Shown piece by piece: positions 5,166 through 5,714 of a stretch of DNA of 5,714 nucleotides. How positions within the stretch are numbered: the stretch's first letter is position 1; each line of letters begins with the position of its first letter. The stretch comes from an uncultured Oscillospiraceae bacterium (GTDB lineage Bacteria; Bacillota; Clostridia; Oscillospirales; Ruminococcaceae): assembly GCA_934456315.1 (NCBI GenBank), contig CAKSHG010000148.1, forward strand, positions 1 through 5,714. The letters run 5' to 3'. Position numbers and translations under genes: made by a program. Under the pieces are notes generated by a model. The model had not been told where the DNA came from and made no database searches. It saw only the letters and a list, made by a program, of their open reading frames with translations.

Positions 5166-5714
5166 TCACTTCAGCAATTCCAGTATCTCTTCGGATGTCA
5201 TGCTCATGATATTTCCGGAGTTCTCCCCGCCACTGAGTACGATATCCGCAAGCCCGGATTTTGCCTGCTGTAACTCGCGTATCTTCTCCTCGATGGTATT
5301 CCTGGTGATGAGCTTATAGATCTGCACGTTTTTCTTCTGCCCGATTCGGTAAGCGCGGTCGGAAGCCTGATTTTCAGCCGAGCTGTTCCACCACGGGTCG
5401 TAGTGTATAACGACGTCCGCGCCGGTGAGATTAAGCCCAGTGCCGCCTGCTTTCAGCGATATCAGGAATACGCTGGTGTCGTCGCCGTTGAAGCTGTTCA
5501 CCATTTTCAGCCGCTGCGCGGGTTTTGTGGAACCAGTCAGCATGAAATACCGTATTCCCATGCCGTCCAGACGCGCCGCAACAATATCCAGCATTGACGT
5601 GAACTGCGAGAACAAAAGCAGCTTGTGCCCGGAATTAACGCAGCTTTCCACAAGCTCCACGCACTGCTCCAGCTTGGCGCTTTTCCCGGTGTAATTATCG
5701 TAGACCAGCGCCGG
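5166..5714 (-). CDS. SNF2-family DNA helicase/ATPase, C-terminal part
   Basis: The last 182 residues of a SNF2/RapA-type superfamily 2 ATPase; the N-terminal part lies beyond the right edge (bacterial relatives are usually around 1000 residues). Seen, numbering from the edge: KLLLFSQFTSMLD (31-43), the first strand of the second RecA-like lobe; motif V SLKAGGTGLNLTGAD (86-100) followed by VVIHYDPWWN (101-110); and motif VI QASDRAYRIGQ (116-126), whose Arg120 and Arg123 are the expected arginine fingers for ATP hydrolysis. A C-terminal brace with IEEKIRELQQAKSGLAD (141-157) follows. Such proteins move along or remodel double-stranded DNA; the cellular role of the bacterial versions is often unclear. 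It is convergent with the SDR unit and separated from it by the terminator, so a functional link is not indicated. The frame is intact up to the edge. Confidence 0.95.
   Translation of the reverse strand, partial: PALVYDNYTGKSAKLEQCVELVESCVNSGHKLLLFSQFTSMLDIVAARLDGMGIRYFMLTGSTKPAQRLKMVNSFNGDDTSVFLISLKAGGTGLNLTGADVVIHYDPWWNSSAENQASDRAYRIGQKKNVQIYKLITRNTIEEKIRELQQAKSGLADIVLSGGENSGNIMSMTSEEILELLK

Noticed and set aside
1..5714. CRISPR array, tRNA/rRNA, insertion sequence or attachment site
   Set aside because: No spaced direct repeats, RNA gene signatures, transposase sequence or flanking terminal repeats were seen on reading both strands.

Overview
The window looks like a chromosomal segment of a low-to-mid-GC Clostridia bacterium, most likely a Ruminococcus-like member of the Oscillospiraceae. 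That placement is inferred from the codon use, the strong Shine-Dalgarno sites, the sigma-A promoters and the style of the AraC and SNF2 proteins; no taxonomic marker gene is present.

Left part (1-2072), minus strand: a PfkB/ribokinase-family sugar kinase resembling fructoselysine 6-kinases, cut by the left edge, with a near-consensus promoter of its own at 807-835. Upstream of it on the same strand is a complete 399-residue AraC-family regulator (873-2072) with an unassigned N-terminal sensor and its own promoter at 2095-2123.

Centre (2073-4884), plus strand: the divergent intergenic region carries the AraC promoter and, for the other direction, a candidate extended -10 followed at once by about 170 nt that fold into a closed RNA. 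A 15-bp closing stem surrounds two abutting hairpins, and three G.T pairs point to the plus strand as the transcribed one. Downstream are two tightly spaced genes for extended SDR-type NAD(P)-dependent epimerase/dehydratase/reductase proteins. The first has a clear Rossmann motif but Arg in place of the usual catalytic Lys. The second has an intact YxxxK site plus a long C-terminal extension ending in a Cys/His zinc-ribbon-like module. The divergent AraC protein is the obvious candidate controller of this pair. The substrates cannot be read from the sequence.

Right part (4877-5714): immediately after the second SDR gene lies the ghost of a rhamnulose-1-phosphate aldolase gene (rhaD). Three segments of the protein remain in one frame, joined by large internal deletions and broken by a TGA at the position of a Trp in the homologue. 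A good hairpin terminator (5117-5150) separates this from the convergent 3' end of a SNF2-family helicase gene, which runs off the right edge.

The parts most worth a second look are the structured leader RNA with its competing pairing, the unusual SDR pair, and the rhaD remnant.
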